Below are positions 1-6,955 of a stretch of 47,839 nt of DNA, piece by piece (position 1 is the stretch's first letter; every line of letters begins with the position of its first letter). The stretch lies in contig DASSNT010000001.1 of assembly GCA_035701285.1 (NCBI GenBank), positions 1-47,839 on the forward strand, in the 5' to 3' direction. The stretch is from DASSBR01 sp035701285 (GTDB lineage Bacteria; Pseudomonadota; Gammaproteobacteria; Natronospirales; DASSBR01). Made by a program: the position numbers and the translations under genes. The notes under the pieces were generated by a model, which was given only the letters and a program-made list of their open reading frames with translations, was not told the origin of the DNA and searched no databases.

Positions 1-142
1 CGAATGCGCTCGCTTCGCCGCCGTACTTCTCCGACAGCACTTTCGTCATCGCCGCCGTCAGGGTCGTCTTGCCGTGGTCAACGTGACCAATCGTGCCGAC
101 GTTCACGTGCGGCTTCGTGCGCTCGTATTTTGCCTTGGACAC
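1..142 (-). CDS. tuf: Elongation factor Tu, N-terminal part (cut by window edge)
   Basis: The first 47 codons read (M)SKAKYERTKPHVNVGTIGHV and then DHGKTTLTAA, the EF-Tu N-terminus with the GHVDHGKT P-loop that binds GTP. EF-Tu delivers aminoacyl-tRNA to the ribosome. The start is a GTG at 142-140, preceded by an AGGAG ribosome binding site about 6 nt upstream. The rest of the gene lies beyond position 1. It follows three tRNA genes on the same strand, the tRNA-Tyr/Gly/Thr-tufB arrangement of gammaproteobacteria, so it is probably expressed from the tRNA operon. Identity is certain; the GTG start is unusual for tuf but is the only well-placed start. Confidence 0.97.
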   Translation of the reverse strand, partial: MSKAKYERTKPHVNVGTIGHVDHGKTTLTAAMTKVLSEKYGGEASAF

Positions 143-190
143 TGCCTTCTCCTCGATTCAGTGCTACTGCTTGCCGAATACCAATTAAAC

Positions 191-266
<76 letters not shown>

Positions 267-301
267 AGTAACCCTTCCTCGTTCCTCTAAATCGTGTGCG
301 C

Positions 302-375
<74 letters not shown>

Positions 376-425
376 GTTCTCTCAGCCTGCCGCTTGAGCT
401 GCCATATATATAGGCGCTCTAAAGC

Positions 426-511
426 TGGTGGAGGGGGGAGGATTCGAACCTCCGAAGGCGTAAGCCAGCAGATTTACAGTCTGCCCCCGTTGGCCGCTTG
501 GGTACCCCTCC
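426..511 (-). tRNA. tyrU: tRNA-Tyr(GTA)
   Basis: 86 nt, class II tRNA with a long variable arm, anticodon GTA and encoded CCA. First tRNA of the three-gene cluster before tuf. Its first 18 nt plus 12 nt of upstream flank recur at 629-658. Confidence 0.97.
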
Positions 512-567
512 ACGCTGTAAAACTCTCAATTTCTCCGCGAGCAACCATCCATGGTGCGCCTGCCAGC

Positions 568-624
568 CCGGCCTTCCTGGCCGGCCGCTCGGCGGACCGA
601 AGCAGTGCTTCGGCGGAATCCGCC
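568..624. other. Run of three GC-rich stem-loops before tRNA-Tyr
   Basis: Three consecutive inverted repeats: CCGGCC/GGCCGG (568-573 and 579-584), CCGAAGCA/TGCTTCGG (597-604 and 606-613) and GGCGGA/TCCGCC (612-617 and 619-624). No T-run follows on either strand, so they are not simple terminators. They lie in the 309-bp gene-free stretch 512-820, which otherwise holds only the tRNA-Tyr fragment and a possible promoter. They may be processing signals between the prenyltransferase message and the tRNA-Tyr precursor. Confidence 0.55.
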
Positions 625-628
625 TCGC

Positions 629-658
629 CCGCTTGGGTACCCCTCCGCGCTGTAAAAC
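629..658 (-). repeat. Duplicated 5' end of tRNA-Tyr with its upstream flank
   Basis: Positions 629-658 match 494-523 at 29 of 30 bases in the same orientation (single difference at 647 versus 512). The matched part covers the first 18 nt of tRNA-Tyr and 12 nt before it. The rest of the tRNA is absent, so this is a pseudogene fragment and not a functional tRNA. It lies between the prenyltransferase gene and tRNA-Tyr, inside the presumed transcript. Confidence 0.85.
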
Positions 659-799
659 GCCACGAAAAAACGTAAGCTGCGAATTGTGGAACATTTCGAA
701 GCGAGGGTCAACAGATTTCAGGGCAAAAGAAGACTTTCCCGCAGCTGACAGCTTCAGGAAATCCCAATACTTACTAAGGCCACGCCTTTCAACGGGCGC

Positions 800-808
800 A
801 TTTTACCA
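800..808 (-). promoter_or_regulatory. Possible extended -10 element for the tRNA-Tyr/Gly/Thr-tuf part
   Basis: On the minus strand reads TGGTAAAAT, an extended -10 (TGnTAnAAT type) just after the prenyltransferase stop. No convincing -35 is seen. It could give tRNA-Tyr its own promoter, with a leader of about 280 nt. Confidence 0.3.
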
Positions 809-820
809 TAGGCGCCGAAG

Positions 821-1684
821 TCAGTGCCCGTAGCGCCTCTCCCGGCCCTGATAACTGCGGAGCGCACGGAGGAAATCTATACGACGGAATTCCGGCCACA
901 GCGCGTCGCAAAAGTAGTACTCGCTGTAGGCGGCCTGCCAGAGGAAGAACCCGGAAAGCCGCACCTCGCCGCTGGTGCGGATGATGAAGTCCGGGTCTGG
1001 AATGCCGGCGGTGTAAAGACAATCGCTGATCTGCGCCGCGCTAAGCTTCTCGGCAATCTCGCCCGGCGAGCGATGCTCCGCCTCCGCCTGCTGCAGCAGC
1101 TTTTTGATGCCGTCCACGATCTCCTCGCGGCCACCATAGGCGAGCGCGATGTTCAGCAGCATCCCGTCGTGCTCGGCGGTGGAGGTTTCCAGCGCCTCCG
1201 AGGCCACCACGACAGCTTCCGGCAACTTCTCACGCTGGCCGATCACCTTCACCCGAACCTTGTTCGCCTTGATGCGCGGATGGTGGATCAACCGCCGGCT
1301 CTCGCGGACGAACAGGTCGAGCAGGTACTCGACTTCGGCCGTCGGGCGATCGAAGTTCTCGGCGCTGAACACGAAAATTGTCACGTGGCCGATGCCCAGC
1401 TCCAGGCACCATTCCAGCAACTCGTGCACTTTCTCGACGCCGAACTCGTGCCCCTTGCGAACATCAAGCCCGATACCCCGCGCAAAGCGGCGGTTGCCGT
1501 CGAGAATCAACCCGATATGCTCTGGAACGTGGCCTTCGCTGACCTGGGTGATCAGCTTTTTCTCGTACCACCAGTACAACGGATGGCTGCACGTGCGAAT
1601 CAGACGGAGGATGCGGGCGCGCAACGGCAGGCGACGCGGTTCGTCCGCCGGCACTGTGGTCAAATCAGTCGTAAGCAAAGTCAT
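821..1684 (-). CDS. Cis-prenyltransferase (isoprenyl diphosphate synthase, short-chain Z-FPP synthase type)
   Basis: 287 aa. The UppS fold is clear: LDGNRRFAR (residues 61-69, catalytic D62) and a C-terminal RTSGEVRLSGFFLWQAAYSE. Enzymes of this family add isopentenyl diphosphate in cis configuration to an allylic primer. The DGNRR motif (instead of DGNGR), the N-terminal extension containing HPLYWWYEKKL, and the ending FRRIDFLRALRSYQGRERRYGH recall mycobacterial Rv1086, a Z-farnesyl diphosphate synthase, more than proteobacterial UppS. The chain length of the product is therefore inferred to be short but is not proven. The gene starts 38 nt after tRNA-Thr(TGT) and precedes tRNA-Tyr on the same strand, so it sits inside the tRNA-tuf operon. 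A conventional uppS would be expected elsewhere, next to cdsA/rseP. Confidence 0.9.
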   Translation of the reverse strand: MTLLTTDLTTVPADEPRRLPLRARILRLIRTCSHPLYWWYEKKLITQVSEGHVPEHIGLILDGNRRFARGIGLDVRKGHEFGVEKVHELLEWCLELGIGHVTIFVFSAENFDRPTAEVEYLLDLFVRESRRLIHHPRIKANKVRVKVIGQREKLPEAVVVASEALETSTAEHDGMLLNIALAYGGREEIVDGIKKLLQQAEAEHRSPGEIAEKLSAAQISDCLYTAGIPDPDFIIRTSGEVRLSGFFLWQAAYSEYYFCDALWPEFRRIDFLRALRSYQGRERRYGH

Positions 1685-1722
1685 TACCCGTGGCGAACGC
1701 CAATCTGGCGCTGCATAAACGC

Positions 1723-1798
1723 TGGAGCTGGCGACAGGAGTCGAACCTGCGACCGACTGATTACAAATCAGTTGCTCTACCTACTGAGCTACGCCAGC
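1723..1798 (-). tRNA. thrU: tRNA-Thr(TGT)
   Basis: 76 nt with encoded CCA, anticodon TGT (loop TTTGTAA). In E. coli thrU directly precedes tyrU-glyT-thrT-tufB; here the prenyltransferase gene separates it from tRNA-Tyr. Confidence 0.97.
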
Positions 1799-1810
1799 TA
1801 AAAGCTTATA

Positions 1811-1839
1811 TCAATACCCGTCCCTGGTGCGCTTTCCAA
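1811..1839 (-). promoter_or_regulatory. Promoter of the tRNA-Thr(TGT) operon
   Basis: Minus-strand TTGGAA (1839-1834), 17-nt spacer, TATTGA (1816-1811). The expected transcription start near 1804 falls 6 nt before the mature tRNA 5' end at 1798. Confidence 0.45.
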
Positions 1840-1881
1840 TAATCCGGACTCAGCCAACCTTCTATGGTTAACCCAAAAATT

Positions 1882-2571
1882 CTATGGGTTTGCTGGAGCG
1901 GCTGCAACGTGCGTGCAGCTTACAGTACGCTTTTCGCCGCCGGATTCCGCCGCCGTTTGTCGCAACAGATCCGCCGCCGACGCGCTGTTCACACGAATCC
2001 AGTAGCGCTCTTCGTCATGCCGTACGAGCGGCTCAATCCGTGGCTCGAAACCGAGGTCACCCAGGTGTCGGCGTCGACGCTCCGCTCCGTCGCGATCCTT
2101 GAACACGCCCACCGACACTGCGTTTTGTTGCGCACCGCCTGGAATGATATAGACATCTTTCACCCCGGCGCTGCGCAGGCGCGCGCCCATGGCCTGCGCG
2201 GCGGCGGCCGTCGGGTACGGGGGGAAATAGACGCGATAACTGTCGACGATGGACACCTTGCGCGGGGCGATCTCGAAGTTCGACTCATTCTGGCCAAGAG
2301 TAGCCGCGGCAACTATCGCGCTCGACCGATCGGCAAACGGTCCGAATTCGGCGCACACGCGCTCTGCCGGCTCCGATGATGATCCCGGCGCAGCATCGGC
2401 CGCGGCCACCGACGGCCGCGACGCCACGGGCTCCGGCCGAGCAGGCATTTGCCGGGGCGGGCTTATCTGCCGGCTGGCAGACGTCTGTTGCCGTGGCGCC
2501 GCGTCGACCCAGTAGTGCCATGCGAGCAGACCCAGATTGAGCAGTAACAACGCCAGGAATGCGATTTTCAT
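1882..2571 (-). CDS. SPOR-domain protein, membrane anchored
   Basis: 229 aa. Residues 1-22 form one hydrophobic segment (MKIAFLALLLLNLGLLAWHY), followed by a proline-rich linker to about residue 65 and then a globular part. The C-terminal half contains the SPOR-like stretch YRVYFPPYPTAAAAQAMGAR and a VSVGVFKDRDGAERR segment. SPOR domains bind denuded peptidoglycan at division sites. It lies 14 nt downstream of coaX, the usual neighbour of such proteins next to tRNA-tuf operons in pseudomonads. The exact role is unknown; probably inner-membrane with the SPOR domain in the periplasm. Confidence 0.75.
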   Translation of the reverse strand: MKIAFLALLLLNLGLLAWHYWVDAAPRQQTSASRQISPPRQMPARPEPVASRPSVAAADAAPGSSSEPAERVCAEFGPFADRSSAIVAAATLGQNESNFEIAPRKVSIVDSYRVYFPPYPTAAAAQAMGARLRSAGVKDVYIIPGGAQQNAVSVGVFKDRDGAERRRRHLGDLGFEPRIEPLVRHDEERYWIRVNSASAADLLRQTAAESGGEKRTVSCTHVAAAPANP

Positions 2572-2585
2572 TTTTTCTCCCCCAC

Positions 2586-3326
2586 TTATCGGTCATTTGC
2601 GATCACCGCAAGCCCCTCCAGCACCAGGTCAGGCGTCGACTCATATTCCTTCTGCAGCAGCGGCTGCAGCACGAGCGCATCGCCGCCGGTGATCAGGCAT
2701 GGCAGTGGCCGCCCGCTTTCGTGTTCCATCTCCGCATGGACGCGATCCACGAACGCTGCTGCTGCGTACAGCGTACCGGCAGTCACCGCGGAACGCGTAT
2801 CCGTCCCCAGCGGAGTGATCGCACCCTCGCCCTCGTCCGGAATGCCGGCGGTGGCGCCGTACAACGCGTGCCGCATCGTCAGCACGCCGGGGCCGATCAG
2901 CCCGCCACGATGTTGCCCTCGGGCATCGAGCATATCTATGGTAATTGCGGTACCGCAATCGACCACGCAAACGTCGCCGGCCGCCCTCTGACGAGCACCA
3001 ACCAGCGCAGCCCAGCGATCCGCGCCCAGACGACCCGGCTCCCGGTAGGCATTGGTAATACCGTGAGCCACTGCCTCGGCTCGCACCAGCATTGGCGTCA
3101 GCTCGTAGCGTCCGCCGAGCCAGGCGCTCAGTTCATCGTTAGTACCGCGCGCCGCCACGCTGGCGACAACCACCCGGTCGGGCGCTACACCGCCAGAGGC
3201 GATCTCTTCAAGCGCTTCCGCCAGCGGCCGGCCGGCATAATATGCCGCCCCCTGCTGACGCAAGGCGGCGCCCTCCGACCAGGCCCATTTGATCCGGCTG
3301 TTGCCGAGGTCAATCAGCAGATTCAT
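2586..3326 (-). CDS. coaX: Type III pantothenate kinase
   Basis: 246 aa, the usual CoaX length. Phosphorylates pantothenate, the first step of coenzyme A synthesis. ASKHA-fold motifs are visible: N-terminal DLGNSRIKW phosphate loop, GRLGADRWAALVGA near the middle, VVDCGTAITIDML and a late LITGGDA. The start ATG at 3326 overlaps the birA stop codon (ATGA), indicating translational coupling; the reading frame stays open upstream, but that part is birA in another frame. A second CoA gene, coaBC, lies at 39165-40370. Confidence 0.95.
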   Translation of the reverse strand: MNLLIDLGNSRIKWAWSEGAALRQQGAAYYAGRPLAEALEEIASGGVAPDRVVVASVAARGTNDELSAWLGGRYELTPMLVRAEAVAHGITNAYREPGRLGADRWAALVGARQRAAGDVCVVDCGTAITIDMLDARGQHRGGLIGPGVLTMRHALYGATAGIPDEGEGAITPLGTDTRSAVTAGTLYAAAAFVDRVHAEMEHESGRPLPCLITGGDALVLQPLLQKEYESTPDLVLEGLAVIANDR

Positions 3327-4330
3327 CGCGTTCTTAAACTGACTTCGCCGCTGAAGCAGCGCTTCACTTCGTTTCCCACGCGGAGCCGCAGCGCCCCCTG
3401 CCGGTCCACTCCTAGCGCCGTGCCGGCAATTAACTGATCCGGCAGCGACAACTGCACGGATCGCCCCGCCACCGCGTCCCGCCGCTCCCATTCCGGCAGG
3501 AAGGACTCGAAACCGTCGCGGGTAAACCGGCTCACGGCATTGAGAAAAGCGTCAATCAGCCGGGCACCGAGCCGGTTGCGCAAGCCACCGGCGACGTTGC
3601 CGATGGCCGCCAGATCGGTCCACGGTTGGTCGATGGCCCGCGCGGCCGCCGCGGGCATTGCGACGTTGATGCCAATACCGACCACCAGTCGACAGGCGCC
3701 GCCCGGCTGCCCGTGCAGGTCAACCAGAATACCCCCGAGTTTGCGTTCCTCGTAAACGAGGTCGTTCGGCCACTTGAGTTCGACATCGGCAAAGCCGCAA
3801 CCGTCCAGCGCGTCAGCCGCAGCCAGCCCCGCCACCAGGCTCAGCGCGCCGACATCGGGCGGCAGGTCGCGCAAGTGCCAGGCCACCGACAAGTAAAGGT
3901 TGGCCCCGAAAGGGGAAATCCAGGCGCGTCCGCGCCGGCCACGTCCGGCCGTCTGGCATTCGGCGAGGCAGGCTGCAGCCTGCCCTGTCGGCAGTTCGCC
4001 GGCGCGAGCGAGCAGCCAGCGATTGGTCGAATCCACCACCGGCAACACGTCGAGGGAATGCAGCGACAGGCCTCCGGTGGCGGTCAACTCCGCTTGCATC
4101 GCCCGCGAGCTCAACAGGTCGAGTGGCGCCGCCAGCCGATAGCCGCGCCCGCGCACCCGCTCGATATCGAGACCATACGCGGCCAGCCGCTGGATTCTTT
4201 TCCAGATCGCGCCGCGGCTCAGGCCGACGGCCTCCGCCAGCGCGGTACCCGAATGAAACCGGCCGTCAGCCAGTCGCTCAATCAGCACCTGCTGAGTGTC
4301 AGCTTCCGCCACCGGCTCGGCCGCCGCCAT
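3323..4330 (-). CDS. birA: Bifunctional biotin-protein ligase / biotin operon repressor
   Basis: 335 aa. An N-terminal winged helix (about residues 5-65, with GTALAEAVGLSRGAIWKRIQ) is followed by the ligase domain: GRGRRGRAW biotinyl-AMP loop, KWPNDL and GGILVDL, and a C-terminal SH3-like domain. BirA attaches biotin to acetyl-CoA carboxylase carrier protein and, with the DNA-binding domain present, can repress biotin genes. The ATG at 4330 overlaps the plsY stop by one base (TGATG); its stop overlaps the coaX start. Confidence 0.95.
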   Translation of the reverse strand: MAAAEPVAEADTQQVLIERLADGRFHSGTALAEAVGLSRGAIWKRIQRLAAYGLDIERVRGRGYRLAAPLDLLSSRAMQAELTATGGLSLHSLDVLPVVDSTNRWLLARAGELPTGQAAACLAECQTAGRGRRGRAWISPFGANLYLSVAWHLRDLPPDVGALSLVAGLAAADALDGCGFADVELKWPNDLVYEERKLGGILVDLHGQPGGACRLVVGIGINVAMPAAAARAIDQPWTDLAAIGNVAGGLRNRLGARLIDAFLNAVSRFTRDGFESFLPEWERRDAVAGRSVQLSLPDQLIAGTALGVDRQGALRLRVGNEVKRCFSGEVSLRTR

Positions 4331-4965
4331 CAGCCGCCCCGGCGGCGCAACATCATGGCCCGCGCGAACTGATTTTCGGTGCCGGCACACAAGCGGCGGA
4401 TATTGCCGCGATGGGTGAATATCACGAAGGCGGCCATCACCACGGCGAACCACTCCAGCGGCGCGGGCAACGGCATCAGGAAGGCGTAGGCAACAAAGGC
4501 CAGCGCACCGAAAATGGTCGCCAGGCCGACATAACCGGTTGTCATCAGTACAATCAGCCATGCGCCCAGCACCGGCAGCAGCCCCAGCGGCGCGAGCACC
4601 AGCAGCACGCCGGCCAATGTGGCGGCGCCCTTGCCACCTCGGAAGCCGAACCAGACCGGCCAGACGTGCCCGATCACCGCGGCGGTGGCGCAGACAACGC
4701 CCAGCCACGGCAGTAGCGCGGCTGAAGCCGGCAATCCAAGCGGCAGCAAGGGCACGGCGCCCGCGGCGATCACGCCTTTCAGCATGTCGATCAGCAGCAC
4801 GCTGATACCGAAGGCCTTGCCCTGGGTTCTGAGCGCGTTGGTGCCGCCCGCGTTGCCGCTGCCGACGGTGCGGATATCGATACCGCGCAGTCGACCCAGC
4901 AGCAGACTGCCGGACAGCGAGCCCACCAAATAACCGAATATAACCTTTATAACGAAGGCTGCCAT
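4330..4965 (-). CDS. plsY: Acyl-phosphate:glycerol-3-phosphate acyltransferase PlsY
   Basis: 211 aa integral membrane protein. Uses acyl phosphate (made by PlsX) to acylate glycerol 3-phosphate, the first step of phospholipid synthesis. PlsY loop motifs are present: GSGNAGGTNALR, VIGHVWPVWFGFRGGKGAA and a final THRGNIRRL. The ATG at 4965 is chosen because GGGGTG lies 7 nt upstream; a TTG at 4983 in the same frame is less likely. First gene of a tightly coupled plsY-birA-coaX-SPOR operon, divergent from the ectoine operon. Confidence 0.94.
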   Translation of the reverse strand: MAAFVIKVIFGYLVGSLSGSLLLGRLRGIDIRTVGSGNAGGTNALRTQGKAFGISVLLIDMLKGVIAAGAVPLLPLGLPASAALLPWLGVVCATAAVIGHVWPVWFGFRGGKGAATLAGVLLVLAPLGLLPVLGAWLIVLMTTGYVGLATIFGALAFVAYAFLMPLPAPLEWFAVVMAAFVIFTHRGNIRRLCAGTENQFARAMMLRRRGG

Positions 4966-5036
4966 GACACCCCAATGCAGCAAAAAACCGGCGCTATCGT
5001 ACCACCGAGCGCCTCTGCTTTTCGCAAGTCCTTGAT

Positions 5037-5065
5037 TTTACAGATAGTGCCGAGCGTGTTACAGT
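5037..5065 (+). promoter_or_regulatory. Promoter of the ectoine operon
   Basis: TTTACA (5037-5042), 17-nt spacer, TACAGT (5060-5065) with an upstream TG giving an extended -10. Predicted start near 5072, leaving a leader of about 175 nt before the aspartate kinase gene. Confidence 0.5.
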
Positions 5066-5091
5066 ACGGCCCTTAACGCGAACACGCGACG

Positions 5092-5103
5092 CTTCGTACG
5101 AAG
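5092..5103. promoter_or_regulatory. Perfect 12-bp palindrome in the ectoine leader, possible operator
   Basis: CTTCGTACGAAG is a perfect dyad about 20 bp downstream of the predicted transcription start of the ectoine operon. It is placed where a repressor such as an EctR/MarR-type protein could act, but no ectR gene is present in the window. Confidence 0.35.
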
Positions 5104-5247
5104 TGGGCGCGAAGATTTAATGCTTTTTATTCGCTTTGATCTAACCGCTTTTTCTTTCCCACTCTTCCTTCGCAGCTCTTCGTCGGCCTGCAGAGCAGAC
5201 CGGAACGGGCTCATTTCACTCTTTTTCAGCCAGCAGGGGTAAAAAGG

Positions 5248-6450
5248 ATGGCTACTATTGTCCAAAAATTTGGGGGTTCGTCCGTCGCCACCGGCGACAA
5301 ATTGCGCCACGTGGCCGGCAAGATCGCCGCTACACGGCGGCAGGGCCATGATGTGGTCGCGGTCGTATCCGCGATGGGCAACACCACCACCGAACTGCTC
5401 GACCTTGCGAGTCAGCTCTCGGCCGAACCCGGCCCGCGCGAACTCGATATGCTGCTGTCGTCGGGCGAACGCATTTCGATGTCGCTGCTCAGCATGGCGA
5501 TCGAGCAGCTCGGCGAGCCGGCAATTTCGCTGACCGGCCCGCAGAGCGGCATCAGGACGACCGCGCGCCACTATGACGCACGCATCGAAGCCGTGCACCC
5601 GGACCGCATTCGCGCCGAGTTCGGCCGCGGGCGAGTCGTGGTCGTGGCCGGCTTCCAGGGCGAGACGCCGGACGGCGAGGTCGCGACGCTGGGCCGCGGC
5701 GGCTCGGACACAACGGCCGTTGCACTGGCCGCCGCGCTCAATGCCGAGCGTTGCGAGATCTATTCCGACGTGGACGGCATCTACAGCGCCGACCCGCGCA
5801 TCGTCGACGGCGCAACCCGCCTGCAGACCATCGGTTACGAGGAAATGCAGGAACTGGCGCGTCATGGCGCGAAAGTGCTCAACCCGCGCGCGGTGACCTA
5901 CGCTGCCAAACGCAACGTGACCATTCACGCGCGCTCGACGTTTTCCGAAGCCGGCGGCACGATCATTCACGGCGAGCGCGATGCCGAGAGCGATCCGGAA
6001 GTCGTCGGCGTGGCTTGCCACAGCGAGCTGGTGCGCGTGACATTGAACGGCGACGCCGTCGAAGGCAGTCTCGGCGACGAACTTATCGACTCGGTCGGCC
6101 GGGCCAGCCTGTTCCGCGACAACGCGGAAAACCAGGGCCGCGAGCTGCTGATTTCGACCGCTGCGCTGGCCGATGCCCAGGCGTTTGTGCAGCGCCTGAA
6201 GAGCGAGTTCGACCGCTATGTCGACGTCCACGATGACTTGGGCTCCGTGTCCGCGGTCGGCTATGGCGTTGGCGAGGCGAGCGCCAGCCAACACGCGCGC
6301 CGCGCGATTGCGGACGGTGTCGACGTGCACGACAGCTTCGAGTCGCCGCATTCGGTCACCTGCCTCGTCAATACTCCGCATGTCCAGCGTGCGCTGCGCG
6401 GCATGCACCGCTATTTCGTCGAAAACGACCTCGATCTGGCGGCGGCGTGA
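5248..6450 (+). CDS. ask: Ectoine-type aspartate kinase
   Basis: 400 aa. Phosphorylates L-aspartate, supplying aspartate semialdehyde for ectoine. KFGGSSV (7-13) is the kinase signature; a C-terminal pair of ACT-like regulatory domains begins near residue 260. It resembles the ectoine-dedicated Ask_Ect group, which is believed to escape normal lysine/threonine feedback; that property is inferred from context. The RBS AAAAAGG abuts the ATG. The stop overlaps the GTG of ectA, so it is the first gene of a five-gene operon. In most described clusters this gene is last. Confidence 0.92.
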   Translation: MATIVQKFGGSSVATGDKLRHVAGKIAATRRQGHDVVAVVSAMGNTTTELLDLASQLSAEPGPRELDMLLSSGERISMSLLSMAIEQLGEPAISLTGPQSGIRTTARHYDARIEAVHPDRIRAEFGRGRVVVVAGFQGETPDGEVATLGRGGSDTTAVALAAALNAERCEIYSDVDGIYSADPRIVDGATRLQTIGYEEMQELARHGAKVLNPRAVTYAAKRNVTIHARSTFSEAGGTIIHGERDAESDPEVVGVACHSELVRVTLNGDAVEGSLGDELIDSVGRASLFRDNAENQGRELLISTAALADAQAFVQRLKSEFDRYVDVHDDLGSVSAVGYGVGEASASQHARRAIADGVDVHDSFESPHSVTCLVNTPHVQRALRGMHRYFVENDLDLAAA

Positions 6451-6935
6451 GCGACGCCATCAACATCCGTTCCACGACGACCGCCGACGGCGGCCGCATG
6501 TGGGCGCTGGTGCGCGAGAGCGACGCGCTGGAGCTGAACACGTCCTATTGCTATCTGCTGATGGCGAAGCACTTCAGCGCCACGTGCCTGGTGGCCGAGC
6601 GCGGCGACGAGCTGCTGGGCTTCGTGATGGCCTACCGGCCGCCGGACCAGCCCGATACCGCCTTTGTCTGGCAAATCGGTGTCGCCGCCGCGGCGCGCGG
6701 CCAGGGCATCGCCGGCCGGCTGCTCGACGCGCTGGCCGACACCAGCGGCGCGCGCTACATCGAAGCCAGCGTGGGTGAAACCAACGCCGCTTCGCAAGCG
6801 CTTTTTAACGGTTTCGCACGCCGCCGCGAGGCAAACGTCGATTCCGACGCCGACTTTATTAATGCAGCCGAGTTTCCCGGCGAGCACGAAACCGAGAAGC
6901 GGTTTCGAATCGGACCGCTCGCCACGGCTGCCTGA
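6447..6935 (+). CDS. ectA: L-2,4-diaminobutyrate N-gamma-acetyltransferase
   Basis: 162 aa GNAT-fold enzyme that acetylates diaminobutyrate in ectoine synthesis. Shows the EctA N-terminal pattern TTADGGRMWALVRES, LNTSYCYLL and the acetyl-CoA loop VAAAARGQGIAGRLL (about 75-89). GTG start at 6447 overlaps the aspartate kinase stop (GTGA). Length matches the family. Confidence 0.95.
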   Translation: MSDAINIRSTTTADGGRMWALVRESDALELNTSYCYLLMAKHFSATCLVAERGDELLGFVMAYRPPDQPDTAFVWQIGVAAAARGQGIAGRLLDALADTSGARYIEASVGETNAASQALFNGFARRREANVDSDADFINAAEFPGEHETEKRFRIGPLATAA

Positions 6936-6955
6936 ACACGCATTGGAGCACGATT

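Noticed and set aside
824..1801. Plus-strand open frame of 325 codons
   Set aside because: Antisense to the cis-prenyltransferase and runs through tRNA-Thr; no motif.
5059..6408. Minus-strand open frame of 449 codons
   Set aside because: Antisense to the aspartate kinase, which has clear catalytic motifs.
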